Of a stretch of DNA of 20,908 nucleotides, positions 1 to 9,200 are shown one piece after another. Numbering within the stretch: the stretch's first letter is position 1; every line of letters starts with the position of its first letter. The notes under the pieces are model-generated. The model made no database searches, was not told the DNA's origin, and saw only the letters and a program-made list of their open reading frames with translations. The DNA is from Candolleomyces eurysporus (lineage: Eukaryota; Basidiomycota; Agaricomycetes; Agaricales; Psathyrellaceae): contig JANBPK010001356.1 in assembly GCA_027579435.1 (NCBI GenBank), positions 1 through 20,908 on the forward strand. The letters are read 5' to 3'. The position numbers and the translations under genes are program-made.

Positions 1-480
1 TCGCCGTCGTTGTCTCGGCAGGAAGAGGGCGGCAGCGTAGGGCAGGGACGACAAGTGTCGTTGGCATTGTTGTTCTTGGCAGGAAGAGGGCGGCAGTGTG
101 ACGCTGGCGTGCCACGCCAGCGTCATCGTTGGCATCCAGGATGGGGCTGTTGGGGGAAAGGGGGAGGACGGGCGGTGACTCACCTTCTCGCGGCAATCCT
201 CGCGCTGGAGATGTGCCACGTCAGCACGCAACCATGGAAAGGGGGGGGAGGGCACTTACCTGCCCGGTTTTTTCCCTTTGCCGCCAGCCTGGCGGTCCTC
301 CTCCTCGATTCCACGCTCGTCAGCGACGTCGAATTCGACATCGCTGTCGTTCCCCTCCTCCCCCTTCTTCCTCCTGGTCCTCCTCCCGGAGGCCCCCATG
401 GCAGGGGACCGATCCCGTTTCCGTGCGGGTGCTTTGACCGGTGACGCCGGTGCCGGGTTCTTGCGCGTGCCAACGGGCAT
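1..480 (-). CDS. 5' part of a low-complexity protein gene, runs off the left edge
   Basis: I do not recognise this gene. The model starts at an ATG at 480. Exon 1 (480-260) encodes a basic then acidic disordered region, with runs such as RKRDRSP, GRRTRRKK and DSDVEFDVADE, and ends in a strong GTAAGT donor. A CAG acceptor lies at 205-206, then a possible 21-nt exon (204-184) flanked by GTGAGT, then another acceptor at 147-148, after which the frame stays open to base 1. Skipping the 21-nt exon does not change the frame, so it may be a cassette microexon. The second intron would be only 37 nt, shorter than the others here, which lowers confidence. The charged low-complexity composition would suit a nuclear disordered protein, but nothing shows a function. 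The stretch is GC-rich compared with the rest of the window, and a plus-strand reading frame overlaps it. Confidence 0.4.
12..98. repeat. 61-bp-spaced direct repeat
   Basis: A motif containing GGCAGGAAGAGGGCGGCAG occurs at about 17-35 and again at about 78-96, spaced 61 bp. It sits in the third exon of the left-edge gene model, so it may be a coding tandem duplication. A perfect 13-bp-arm inverted repeat (99-125) follows directly. Confidence 0.7.
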
Positions 481-546
481 CGTGTTCAAGGTGGTTGTTG
501 TGCGGTGGCGAGTGGTGGCGGACGTGGTAGAGGAAGAGGACNGGGG

Positions 547-707
547 GGCCTGTGACAGTGTCACAGGCCGCGGGATCACGGACTGTGGGTCACGGGCAGG
601 CATTCCATGGAATGCTGACAAATCCCGGGCTCACCCACAGATCCGGCCCACCCAGCCGCGCTGTGGCTGACATGTCAGCCACGGGACCCCATTCCATGGA
701 ATGCTGA
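547..707. repeat. Cluster of short perfect palindromes
   Basis: Four dyads lie in 161 bp: an 11-bp-arm inverted repeat around one central G (547-569), CATTCCATGGAATG (601-614 and again 690-703, both within the 18-bp direct repeat CATTCCATGGAATGCTGA), and the perfect 20-bp palindrome 663-682. No convincing coding frame was found. An ambiguous base at 542 adjoins a run of six G just before the first dyad. The cluster could be a terminus of a small transposable element, but I could not define target duplications. Confidence 0.75.
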
Positions 708-714
708 TTAATCA

Positions 715-1020
715 ATTAAAAAAAACCCCTTTTAATTGAAGAAAAAATCAGAAAAAATCGGGGAAATTCAGGAAAAATGAGGAAAATTCGGAGAAAATAA
801 GGTAAAATCATGAAAAATCGTGATAAATCACCCAAAATCAGAAAAAAGCAAAATTAATTCAATCTTGATCCAAAATATTAGAAAAAAATCAGGAAAATTC
901 GAAAGAAAATAAAATAAAATAACATTTTAATTCAACAGTGCATGAAAAGATTAGAAAAATATGAAAGGAAATAAAGAACATTAGAAAGTCAAAATCAAAA
1001 AGCATACCATTTGTAATATT
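715..1020. other. A-rich gene-free stretch with phased A-tracts
   Basis: Between about 735 and 850, runs of 3-6 A recur roughly every 9-12 bp, separated by short motifs such as TCAG, TCGG and TGAGG. A second A-rich stretch follows to about 1000. No open frame of note exists. A-tracts phased near the helical repeat are known to bend DNA, so curvature is a fair inference. Confidence 0.6.
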
Positions 1021-1027
1021 GGCTGAA

Positions 1028-1295
1028 AGTCCATATAGACTCCATATGGACTATACAATGCAAAATCTATATAGACTCCACAATGTGGACCCCATATAGA
1101 CTCCACAAAATGGACTCCATATGGACTCTACCATATATTTTTTGAGTTGGGTGAATTTGTGGACTCTTTGTGGACTCTTTGTGGACCCATTATGGACTTT
1201 TTTGCTGGTTTTTCTAGCCAAAATTTGTAAAAGAGTCCAGTGGAGTCCATATGGAGTCCATGGAGTCCATGTGGAGTCCATGTGGATTTGTTGGT
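1028..1295. repeat. Repeat array of GACTCCATATGGACTC-like motifs in inverted orientation
   Basis: Many variants of TCCATATGGACTC and GGAGTCCATATGG occur. At 1028-1132 they run mainly in one orientation and at 1238-1290 in the other, giving a hairpin-like layout. TTTGTGGACTC is also repeated in tandem near 1155-1190. Long frames on both strands here translate the repeat into WTP/MDS peptides and are not credible genes. It resembles the subterminal arrays of a non-autonomous DNA transposon. The array ends close to the acceptor of the plus-strand exon at 1318, so it may have replaced or enlarged an intron of that gene. Confidence 0.65.
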
Positions 1296-1317
1296 TAGTG
1301 TAAAGTCCTCTTTCCAG

Positions 1318-1523
1318 GGCATGTCTTTGAACACGGAGCCAGCAAGACCGTCGGAGAGCGATTCTGCCTGGCGAGCTACATCCGTCCAAAGGTGGGGGAG
1401 GCAGCATTGGGCTCCTACGATGAGCCCCCTCTTCCCACTCTGAAGGATCTAGCTTATAGGCATGGTCTCCCTTTACCGGAGATAGTGAGCAGAAATATAT
1501 GGGAACGAGGAGTGGACTGTTGA
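1318..1523 (+). pseudogene. 5'-truncated last exon, possibly of a 2OG-Fe(II) dioxygenase (TET/JBP-like)
   Basis: The exon follows a CTCTTTCCAG acceptor (AG at 1316-1317). It has two bases of a split codon, then 67 codons, and stops with TGA at 1521-1523. The peptide begins HVFEHGASKTVGERFCLASY. The His (codon 5) followed nine residues later by Arg (codon 14) and a hydrophobic strand is the spacing of the distal iron-binding His and 2-oxoglutarate-binding Arg at the end of a double-stranded beta-helix dioxygenase. TET/JBP dioxygenase genes are known to be associated with KDZ transposons in mushrooms, which makes the idea attractive. The proximal HxD motif and the rest of the protein are not in the window; repeats lie upstream instead. 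A plain hypothetical protein is the alternative. The exon converges on the minus-strand gene ending at 1589. Confidence 0.45.
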
Positions 1524-1588
1524 ACGGAACCAAGCAATCGCAGAGACGGACGGTAAGAACGGCGACGGACAGATACATATTGATTCTA

Positions 1589-2457
1589 CTATGGGATATA
1601 TGATACATTGTCTAATAAGCGTATCGGTTTCCATGGTTGGGCACAACCGTTGTATGCTACTGAGTCCCAACGCTCCTGAAGGTTAATCATGCGGGAGAGC
1701 GACGCCTCCAACAATTCCAAGTGAGAGGACGCGAACTCCCCCTGCTCGTCTAGGAGAGACAGAATGTTTGACATAAGGGCCGCCGCCGAACGGACGTCTC
1801 CTTCAGGCACGGGGCGTAAAGGATCTAGGGTGTATGTGCCGTCGTACCAGGTCCTCCAGCACCTCATAACGTCTGCAAAGGAATGACTGGGGGCTTGGCC
1901 ATTGTCGCTGACCTGCCACCATTGCGACAATGCCTTCTCCATCGACTCGGGGTATGTCAATGGGCTAGGATCCAAGAAGCAGCCACTTTGTAGCGCAAGC
2001 CACATATCCTCCACCGACGCCGAGTGTCTTGGAAGCTTGTGGAGGATGACGGACAGGAAGCAATCCAGGCAATCCCATACTGGTGCCGACTCTCGATAGG
2101 GAGCGAGAACTCCATGTACAATGATGGTTAAGTCCTAGGTGTTGCCATGAGTCATTCTTAAGGGCTTATCGATAGGAAAAGGAGCAAACACACCAATTCT
2201 TTGTAGAAGATATCGATATACCGCCGTTCAAAGTTGAGACTGAGGGGACTTTCAAACAAGAACCGGAGAAACAGTTCACGACGGAGGACAATCCACGAGA
2301 CAAAGGATCAGGACTCTGCTAATCGATAGAGCTCCAGATCAGGAGGAAGGATAAAGCACTCGGCAGCAAACGTAGCTGCAGAGTGTACATGAGCGGCGGA
2401 CGGGACACTGTCGATAACGGGGACGGAGTGAACGGAAGGAAGCTTTGTTGGGGGCAT
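1589..2457 (-). pseudogene. Small two-exon gene of unknown function, broken by an in-frame TGA
   Basis: I do not recognise the family. The model starts at an ATG at 2457 (protein begins MPPTKLPS). Exon 1 is 2457-2194, followed by a 59-nt GT-AG intron (2193-2135) and exon 2 at 2134-1589, ending in TAG. Phases agree, giving about 269 residues. Codon 50 (2310-2308) is TGA, with clear helical sequence on both sides in the same frame (LELYRLAES before, SFVSWIVLRREL after). The break therefore looks like a point nonsense mutation, most simply from CGA. Exon 2 encodes a Trp- and Leu-rich helical region without known motifs. A 41-bp tandem repeat array lies just upstream. The gene has the same orientation as the KDZ transposase and is tail-to-tail with the exon at 1318-1523. 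Some annotators would instead start a short gene inside exon 2. Confidence 0.6.
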
Positions 2458-2544
2458 CTTTGCTGAAACTCCGAAGTGTGTAGCCACGCTATTTACCCAT
2501 TTGTGCTCTGATCTAATACACAACTTGTATCTAGGGTTGTAGGA

Positions 2545-2678
2545 TAAATAACGGGATCAAATCAGGACGGAACGGAGACAACGGTGAAATAACGGGATCA
2601 AATCAGGACGGAACGGGGATGACGGCTAAATAACGGGATCAAATCAGGACGGAACGGAGGCAGCGGTTAAACAGCGGG
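2545..2678. repeat. 41-bp tandem repeat, 3.3 copies, in a promoter region
   Basis: Units begin at 2545, 2586 and 2627, with a partial fourth to about 2678. All share AAATAACGGGATCAAATC and then AGGACGGAACGG, with variation confined to the last bases of each unit. The array lies 88 bp upstream of the minus-strand ATG at 2457 and downstream of the gene ending at 2839. It is a candidate set of regulatory sites for the 2457 gene. No unique spacers exist between units. Confidence 0.85.
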
Positions 2679-2838
2679 TGTACTATGGGCAGAGAAGACG
2701 ATGCATGAACAATGGGAAAGGGAATTCAATAGGAATAGAAGTGGGAAGGGAGGTATTATAGAAGAATCACATTGAGTTAATTATTTTGCCGTGTAATGCT
2801 TGAGGAGAATTTGACGTACCTCATGCGGGATCGGCTCA

Positions 2839-3633
2839 CTAGATGTGTCCAATACGGTCCTCTCCCTTTCTACCCTGTAGCCAGATCTCTGGTATCGCAG
2901 CTGGCGGCCTTCCAGCCAAGGCCGACAGCTTTTCGTCCAGGTCGTTCATTTCGATGATTCGACCATTCACTAGATCGAGTTGGCGCATATTCATATCCGC
3001 CTCCAGCTCCAGGATCGACAGTGTGTCATTGGCAACTGAACGAGCTTCCCTCAATTCGTCCAGTGTGAGCCCAGAGAAGTTGGCAGCGTCGACAATGTGT
3101 CGAGAATCCAGTGCAATGACATTTCGCTTCTGAACCTTCCAGTGTTCAACGAGGGCGGTAACGGTCGTGACGGGACAGGAACTATTTGAGACGGACAGCG
3201 AGGATGGGTAATCGGTCCACCAGTCCCCCGAGTAATAGGCTAGGAGGTGCTCCGTTGGGTTGTGCTCAGTGACGGTATGGAGTAGACTTGATACATTCGA
3301 CAAACGGCTCTGGGTGATGAACTTCATGAGTCTGCGAAGAGTGGAGGGGATTGAAATGATAGTCCCATGAAGTGCGACGGCATATCCGACGACGTATGAG
3401 CCAATCAACTAAATAACTGTTTGTGTACATTCCGGCAAAGAAGGAATACCAGTACTCACCAGTTCGTTTGAAAAGTGCGTAATGTATGTCTCCCTCTGCT
3501 CCTCCGTAAACCGTGCATGATTGGTAACATATGCAAGTCCAATGGAACGATCCCGACTGGCGGCATATTGGATGAGATTCTGGAGGGCGTTCTGATCCAA
3601 CAGTCTCAGTGCCTCTAATGCGGTCTCGATCAT
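2839..3633 (-). CDS. Two-exon hypothetical protein downstream of the KDZ transposase
   Basis: I do not recognise this gene. It starts with ATG at 3633. Exon 1 is 3633-3460 (58 codons), the intron is 3459-3409 (51 nt, GTGAGT to TTTAG) and exon 2 is 3408-2839, ending in TAG. The predicted protein has 247 residues. The N-terminus is helical (ETALEALRLLDQNALQNLI), a YYSGDWWTDYPSS stretch lies mid-protein, and the last third has heptad-like leucines (about residues 175-230), suggesting a coiled coil. There is no signal peptide or zinc motif. It lies 195 bp downstream of the KDZ stop codon in the same orientation, so it may be an accessory gene of that element. Both exons are free of stop codons and it appears intact. 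Confidence 0.6.
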
Positions 3634-3828
3634 GGTGTCGGTGAGCGTTCAGAGTCAAAGTTTTGGATAGGACCGGGGCTGGAGTGAACGATGATGGTGT
3701 TTAACTTGGCCGAAGGAAAGAACAAGCGTTGGAATGGGTAATGTATTTGTGACACCAACGAACACTATGCAAGTCGACCTTAATCACTCGAAATCTCCGG
3801 AATATGACCACCCGATAAATTACAGAGA

Positions 3829-5869
3829 TTAATCGAGAGAGATTCTGACACCCGCTTTTTGGAATTCTAACATCGCCCTAACTCCCATTATGCTCCATAC
3901 TCCGGCTTGACGATAGGCGTACGCAATGTGCCCATCCGTTCCCCCATTGTTCGTCCATTCCAATGCACGGTTCTTCCGAAAATTAGTGTATCTTACAAAC
4001 CATTCCATCTCTGATTGCATGATGGTGAATTCTTCCAGCCATCGATCTCGAACGGAGATAGAGCGAATCCAGTTGACACGATGCACTAGAATGAAATGAT
4101 ATCAGTCACCTGGTAGAATGACATTATTAAAACTGGCGGTGACAGACCTTCATAAAGATAGCTGTGGGTCTCGGAATCTTTCTTCACATTCATCGTCCAG
4201 ATCCAAGACATGCTGTCTGTTCTAAGACCGGGTTTATTTGGATCGTAGATTGCTGTGACGGCTTTGGTGTGCTCCCGCTGCAAGGTCTGGAATTGGGAAT
4301 ACTTTGCAGTAACGCCCAGGCGCTCCAAAGCCCACTGGGCAAGTCGGTATTTCTGTCCGTTTAGGCGCATCGACCGTTCAACAGAGTTGATTGAGTCGTA
4401 CCCACGAGTCCGTTCTCGTTTCCCGTTTGCTAAATTTCTGTTTGCCCGATATAAATATGATTTATGGCCAATGTCAGCTCGCAAATGCTTGAGAGAGTTG
4501 TTAGCTTGAGCGACACGGAGTTGTTCTTCAGTGCCCGCCAGACTCGTCCATTCATTAGGCAGTACCTCAAAAGAGGACGGAAGGGGAATGATGGCGAATT
4601 CGACTTCTTCCTTATCCTCCCATGGCCGTGTCTGATATTGGGCTGAGCAAACACACTCGTCTTCGCAAGTGCAGACTGAGTTCAACCCCGGTACATGGCG
4701 CCCCAAGTGATGATCAAGCCGAGTTGTTGGAAACAGCGAGTCCGCTTCAGCATACAAGTCGTTGAGGCGCCGAAGTGCTGATTCTCGCTTTTTCTCGAGT
4801 TCTAACTGGACGGCCTCAGTTGGTACACGGTGGTGTTGCTCGGCCAGCATTCTGATTTCAAGTCTTCAAAGTACATTTCATAAGAATCTATCTCTCTGAA
4901 ACCGGGTGACAAACGTACTGTAGTTCTTGCAAGCCGATAGCAGTTGCGACCCATGTAGTAGTACCCAAGTTACGATTTTGGTGATTTTCCTCCCGCATGA
5001 GCTGTATCTGTACTGTAACAGGTGCCTCCGCTGGACCGTACAATCATATTCATACCTTGAGTGCAGTGATAAGCAAATGGTAGACGGACCTTTGCTGGAC
5101 TTGACGTTGTACAAGTCCATAGCGGAGGGGTCGGACTGGGATTCACGTTTTGAATTGGCCTCTTTCATTTCCCTGTGCCATGCATCTCTACGCTCCTGTG
5201 AAGCAGTTTTATCCAGATCCTCGAAATTCTGATTTGCCGTCTTTAACTGCTCCCCGGCCCGTTTGTACTGACGGATGAGCCAAGAAACTGGGAACTGATC
5301 GTTAACAAAGGACATATTGATTGAGGCACAAGGGAACCCACCCATTGTCTGCAGCTTCCTCCAATTGATGTCTGCCATACATGCGTCGAGCATTTCGGAA
5401 CGATTTGCGAGAGTCATGGTCCTTGTAATATCTGCTGCTCCATTCAACTGGCTCCACAGAGATTCCAGTATTTCGCCACTTGCCATCCCTGCCCCAGGGA
5501 AGAAGGTAGGGGCAAACCGTGCAAGACACTCTTCTTTGTGACCGTGGACATGGAAGAGTCCAATCAAAAAATGGATTGGAACGGAGGCAGGGAAATGAAG
5601 GTATTGGCCGTTTGATATTCTCTTCCTGAAGTGGACACAATATTGGCAGTTTATATCGTATGCAAAGAGAACGGCTGGTGGAGCCTCTGTGTTCGTCGTT
5701 TCCGATGCTTGGCAGAAAGCATAATCCATGTTTTTTTGCCTTGGGCCTTTGTAAGAAATCCAGGAAAAATGGTACCGACGGATGGCTGACCTTTCACCCT
5801 TCTGCATATCGACGCACGCTGCAGGAGCAAAGCAGCCGTGACGTGCACAAGCAATTGCCACCAAACCTG
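3829..5869 (-). pseudogene. KDZ transposase, C-terminal part (separated from its 5' part by the copia insertion)
   Basis: This is the downstream half of a Kyakuja-Dileera-Zisupton transposase, a DDE-type nuclear enzyme that cuts and joins transposon DNA. Exons are the remainder of exon 5 (5869-5791), exon 6 (5739-5342), exon 7 (5287-5090), exon 8 (5012-4919), exon 9 (4863-4148) and exon 10 (4085-3829, TAA). Introns are 51, 54, 77, 55 and 62 nt, and phases match at every junction. Diagnostic family strings are ARHGCF, QKGER/NMDY (joined across the 51-nt intron), YDINCQY (probable catalytic Asp, about residue 524 of the uninterrupted model), HVHGHKEEC, and GEILESLW with a probable catalytic Glu near 588. 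The C-terminal region is long and helical, ending near HRVNWIRS. The 54-nt intron at 5288-5341 is stop-free and in frame, so it might be coding. No stops or frameshifts occur in this half. Confidence 0.88.
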
Positions 5870-6226
5870 TGTTAGAGGTATAACTCATTCACATTTTGTT
5901 TTACTGCTTATCTATTATTCTCTCGTCATTTCTATTCGATGCTCCACCCCGTAATCATTTTTATTCATTGCTTATTTATCCTTCTTTACTCTTATTTCTT
6001 TTGTCTCATATTCACAGTGTATAAGTAGCTTAGCCTCGCATTCTCACACCTCAGACGAATCTTTCATCTGAGCTGTGAGTATCCTATGTTTCTCTCATCA
6101 TTCCAATCATAGCTAATGTGTAGATAGCTTTCTTATCTATCTACAGGTACTTTAATAGACGAATCTTTCATCTGAGCTCTTTCTTATCTATCTACAGTTT
6201 CACTCGACTCGACTCAGATTTCGACA
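5870..6226 (+). repeat. 5' LTR of the copia element
   Basis: The LTR runs from TGTTAGAGG to TTTCGACA. A TATA-like TATAAGTAG (6020-6028) is the likely promoter. A 22-bp motif is duplicated at 6053-6074 and 6157-6178, and a 19-bp motif ending CTACAG at 6128-6146 and 6179-6197. A GTGAGT donor (6075), a CTAAT branch-like site (about 6112) and CAG (6146) look like a 72-nt spliceosomal intron inside the LTR. Confidence 0.96.
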
Positions 6227-6240
6227 GTTATGAGCCCCGG
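6227..6240 (+). other. Primer binding site for the initiator tRNA-Met anticodon arm
   Basis: GTTATGAGCCCCGG directly follows the 5' LTR. Its first 11 bases are the reverse complement of GGGCTCATAAC, the anticodon stem-loop of eukaryotic initiator tRNA-Met. This is the half-tRNA priming type known from Drosophila copia, not 3'-CCA priming. The gag-pol ATG (6230-6232) lies inside the site and pairs with the CAU anticodon. Confidence 0.85.
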
Positions 6241-9200
6241 TAGCGACTCCGTCACCATCTCCAAGCTCTATCGACTCAAGGAGGACGGCTCTAATTGGGC
6301 GACTTACCGAGACCGCACCCTTGATCATCTTAAAGGGAAGGGTCTTCGTAGTCACCTCAATGGCCGAATTCCGAAGCCAGTCGAGCTTGTGGATCATAAA
6401 GGTTTCACCTACCTCCCAACTGACACCGAGTTCGAGGAACCACTCTCATCCGTCGCCATCCAGCACTTCGAGAACGACGCAAGTAGTTACGATCAGAACG
6501 AAGGGCTAGGCAGCGACATCATCAACAACACGATCCCTACCGCCGTCTATCGAGAGATCCACCACCTCCCTACCTTGTTCGACAAGTGGAAGGCTCTCTG
6601 CGGGATGTTCGAGCATCGCGGCAATGCCGTTCAAATCGACATCCTTATGAAGCTTCAGTCCGCCAAGTATACGAGCGGTTCCATGCGCTCGTTCCTTTCT
6701 CAACTTACGGAGTGGCGCGACGATCTTCTCGATAACGACTATCACATTACCGACTCCCAGTTCGTCACTTTTATTTCTTCCTCCCTCTCTGGCGCTACCG
6801 AATATCGAACTTTCATCTCTGCTATCGACAGTGCCGCTGAGGTTGCTGGTGTTTCACTCACCTCAGAGGTACTCAAGAAGCGATTGATTGCCGAATACGA
6901 GGCCCGGAACGGAACCAAATCAACTTCCCAATCCGGTTCCACCGCCCTCGCTGCCACACGCGCCAACGACAACACAAGGGGAAAGAAGAAACGGTCAGAT
7001 TATTACTGTACCATCTGCAAGACAAACGGCCATTCAAAGGAGAGGTGTTTTGCAGAAGGGGGAGGACGAGCTGATCAAGCTCCCGAGTGGTATAAGAAGA
7101 AGCAAGCGGAACGTCTTGCCCAGCAGAACCGGAACGCCAACGTCGCGACCACCTCTGGGTCTACCACATCCAATTCCAACTCGTCGACCACTCAAACCAA
7201 CTCCACTTACACATGCGTCGTCGAGGGCGTGCATTGCACGCCCAAACCAGTAGCCATGTCTACCATCAAGGCACCCACCTACCAAGGCATCATTCTCGAC
7301 TGTGGTGCCAGTGACCACTTTACCCCGGATCGCTCACTCCTCACCGACTTCATCGAACTTCCTGAATACACTCGCGTTGCTGATAACCGTGGCGTGTATA
7401 TCGAGGGCAAAGGGACGATGAAGGTAGAGCTTCCCATGGGAAAAGGTCAGCCCCCTACAACCCTCACCCTTACAAACGTCTATTGCGCCCCATCTTTTGT
7501 CTTCACCCTCGTCTCCACCACTAGAATGGACCTCGCCGGATACAATATCCATCAAGGCGGTGGTATTTCGACCATCGTTGCCCCCAATGGCCTTACTATT
7601 GGACATGTACCCCTTTCTCAGGGTCTTTACCGCGTCACGGATCCAATTGGTGGCGCCGACAGATCAGGACCACTCTATGCCAACTCTACCTCGATGTCCC
7701 TCATGGAATTCCATGTCGCTATGGGCCATCGCAGCTTTGGAGACTTACGAAAGATGGTAGAAGGCGGGATGATAGAGGGTGTGAGGATCAAGGACATCAA
7801 AGGTATGCCGCCGGTTTGTCGTGTCTGCGTCGAGGCCAAGGCCGTGCACAAGCCCTTTCCCAAATCCAAATCCCCAGCTCCTACCCAGTACGGAGAGGAA
7901 GTTTCCTCCGATGTTTGGGGACCAGCATCAATCGAGTCTCTGGGACGCAAGAAATATTTCTCGCTCTTCATCGACCGTTATTCTCACGAAACTCGCGCGT
8001 TCTTCCTTCACCGAAAATCCGATACTCTCGACTCTTACCAACGCTACGAGGCTTGGGTGCGTGTTCAACGCAACTCAGTCATCAAGAAACTACGTTCGGA
8101 TCGAGGGGGAGAGTATATAGGTGCCGAGTTTACGGCTCATCTCGAGCATCAAGGGACGGTTTGCAAATTAACAACACACAACTCGCCCCAATCCAATGGT
8201 ATTGCCGAGCGTGCTATGGGCTATCATGTCTCTACGGCTCGTGCTTTACTCATCCAATCTGGTTTACCTACCCGCCTTTGGGCCGAAGCAATTCGCTTCA
8301 GCGTATGGCTCCACAATCGCTCGTTCACCACTGCGGTCCCTCAACTCAAAACCCCTTTTGAAATTGTCACCGGAATGAAGCCGAACCTTGCGAATCTTCG
8401 ACCTTGGGGCTCGAAGGTCTTGGTGAAGAACCTCGAGGCTGGAAAGCTTGAATCTCGCGTACGGGAGGGTCAATATTTGGGACTGGATGAGGAGTCTGCG
8501 GGTGTGAGGATGTATTGGCCAGAGAAGAAGACGGTTACAGTGGAAAGGGAAGTATTCTTCGACGTTCCGGATGCTAGAACCATCGCCGTCGAGGGGGAAC
8601 GCAATACTGAGGAAAACGAAACCGATTACGTCTATATTTTCGACGACAACGCTTCTAGCCCTCAAAATCGCCAAATCAACTTCCATTTCCCCCAAGAATT
8701 CGACGACAATCCTTCTGACTTGGTCAAATCAGTTCCTACTTCCCCTGACCCTTCACCTCCACCGTCACCTTCACTCCCAGCATTAGACGATGATGACAAT
8801 TTTATCCCACCACTTATGGAGGAATCGGACGATGAAGATGATGAGGAGGAGGAGGATGACGAGGAGGAGGAGGATGACGAGGAGATAGAGAGAGAGTTGC
8901 TGAGGGAGGAAGAGGAGGAACGAGAGGATGAGGGGGAGAACTCACCTTCACCAACCCTTCCAGTTGTTCCAGAGCCACACCAGGACGACGTTATGCCTGG
9001 TCATTTCAACACTGTTGAATCGACTCAATCCCACAACAGTCCGATTCGAGCCCAAAGGAACGCTGCACCACGACCCGGTTTCTACAAGGAAACACGCACC
9101 TACAATCGTCGAAACACCACGGCTCCCCAACAACCTATGCAGGAGTCAAACCTAGCAGCTTTTATTGCTGAACTCGACGAGGCATTGGGTCAGGAAGGTC

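Noticed and set aside
1051..1608. Long minus-strand frame and overlapping plus frames with WTP/MDS peptide repeats
   Set aside because: They translate the GACTCCATATGGACTC repeats and then run antisense to the more protein-like exon at 1318-1523.
2545..2678. CRISPR-like array
   Set aside because: Units are head-to-tail with no unique spacers, and the context is eukaryotic.
1589..3633. The genes at 2457 and 3633 as one transcript or as KDZ C-terminal exons
   Set aside because: Each has its own ATG and stop, the KDZ frame ends cleanly at 3829, and a tandem repeat separates the two.
3634..3828. KDZ terminal inverted repeat between the transposase and the next gene
   Set aside because: I could not find a matching inverted copy upstream of 12945 or elsewhere in the window.
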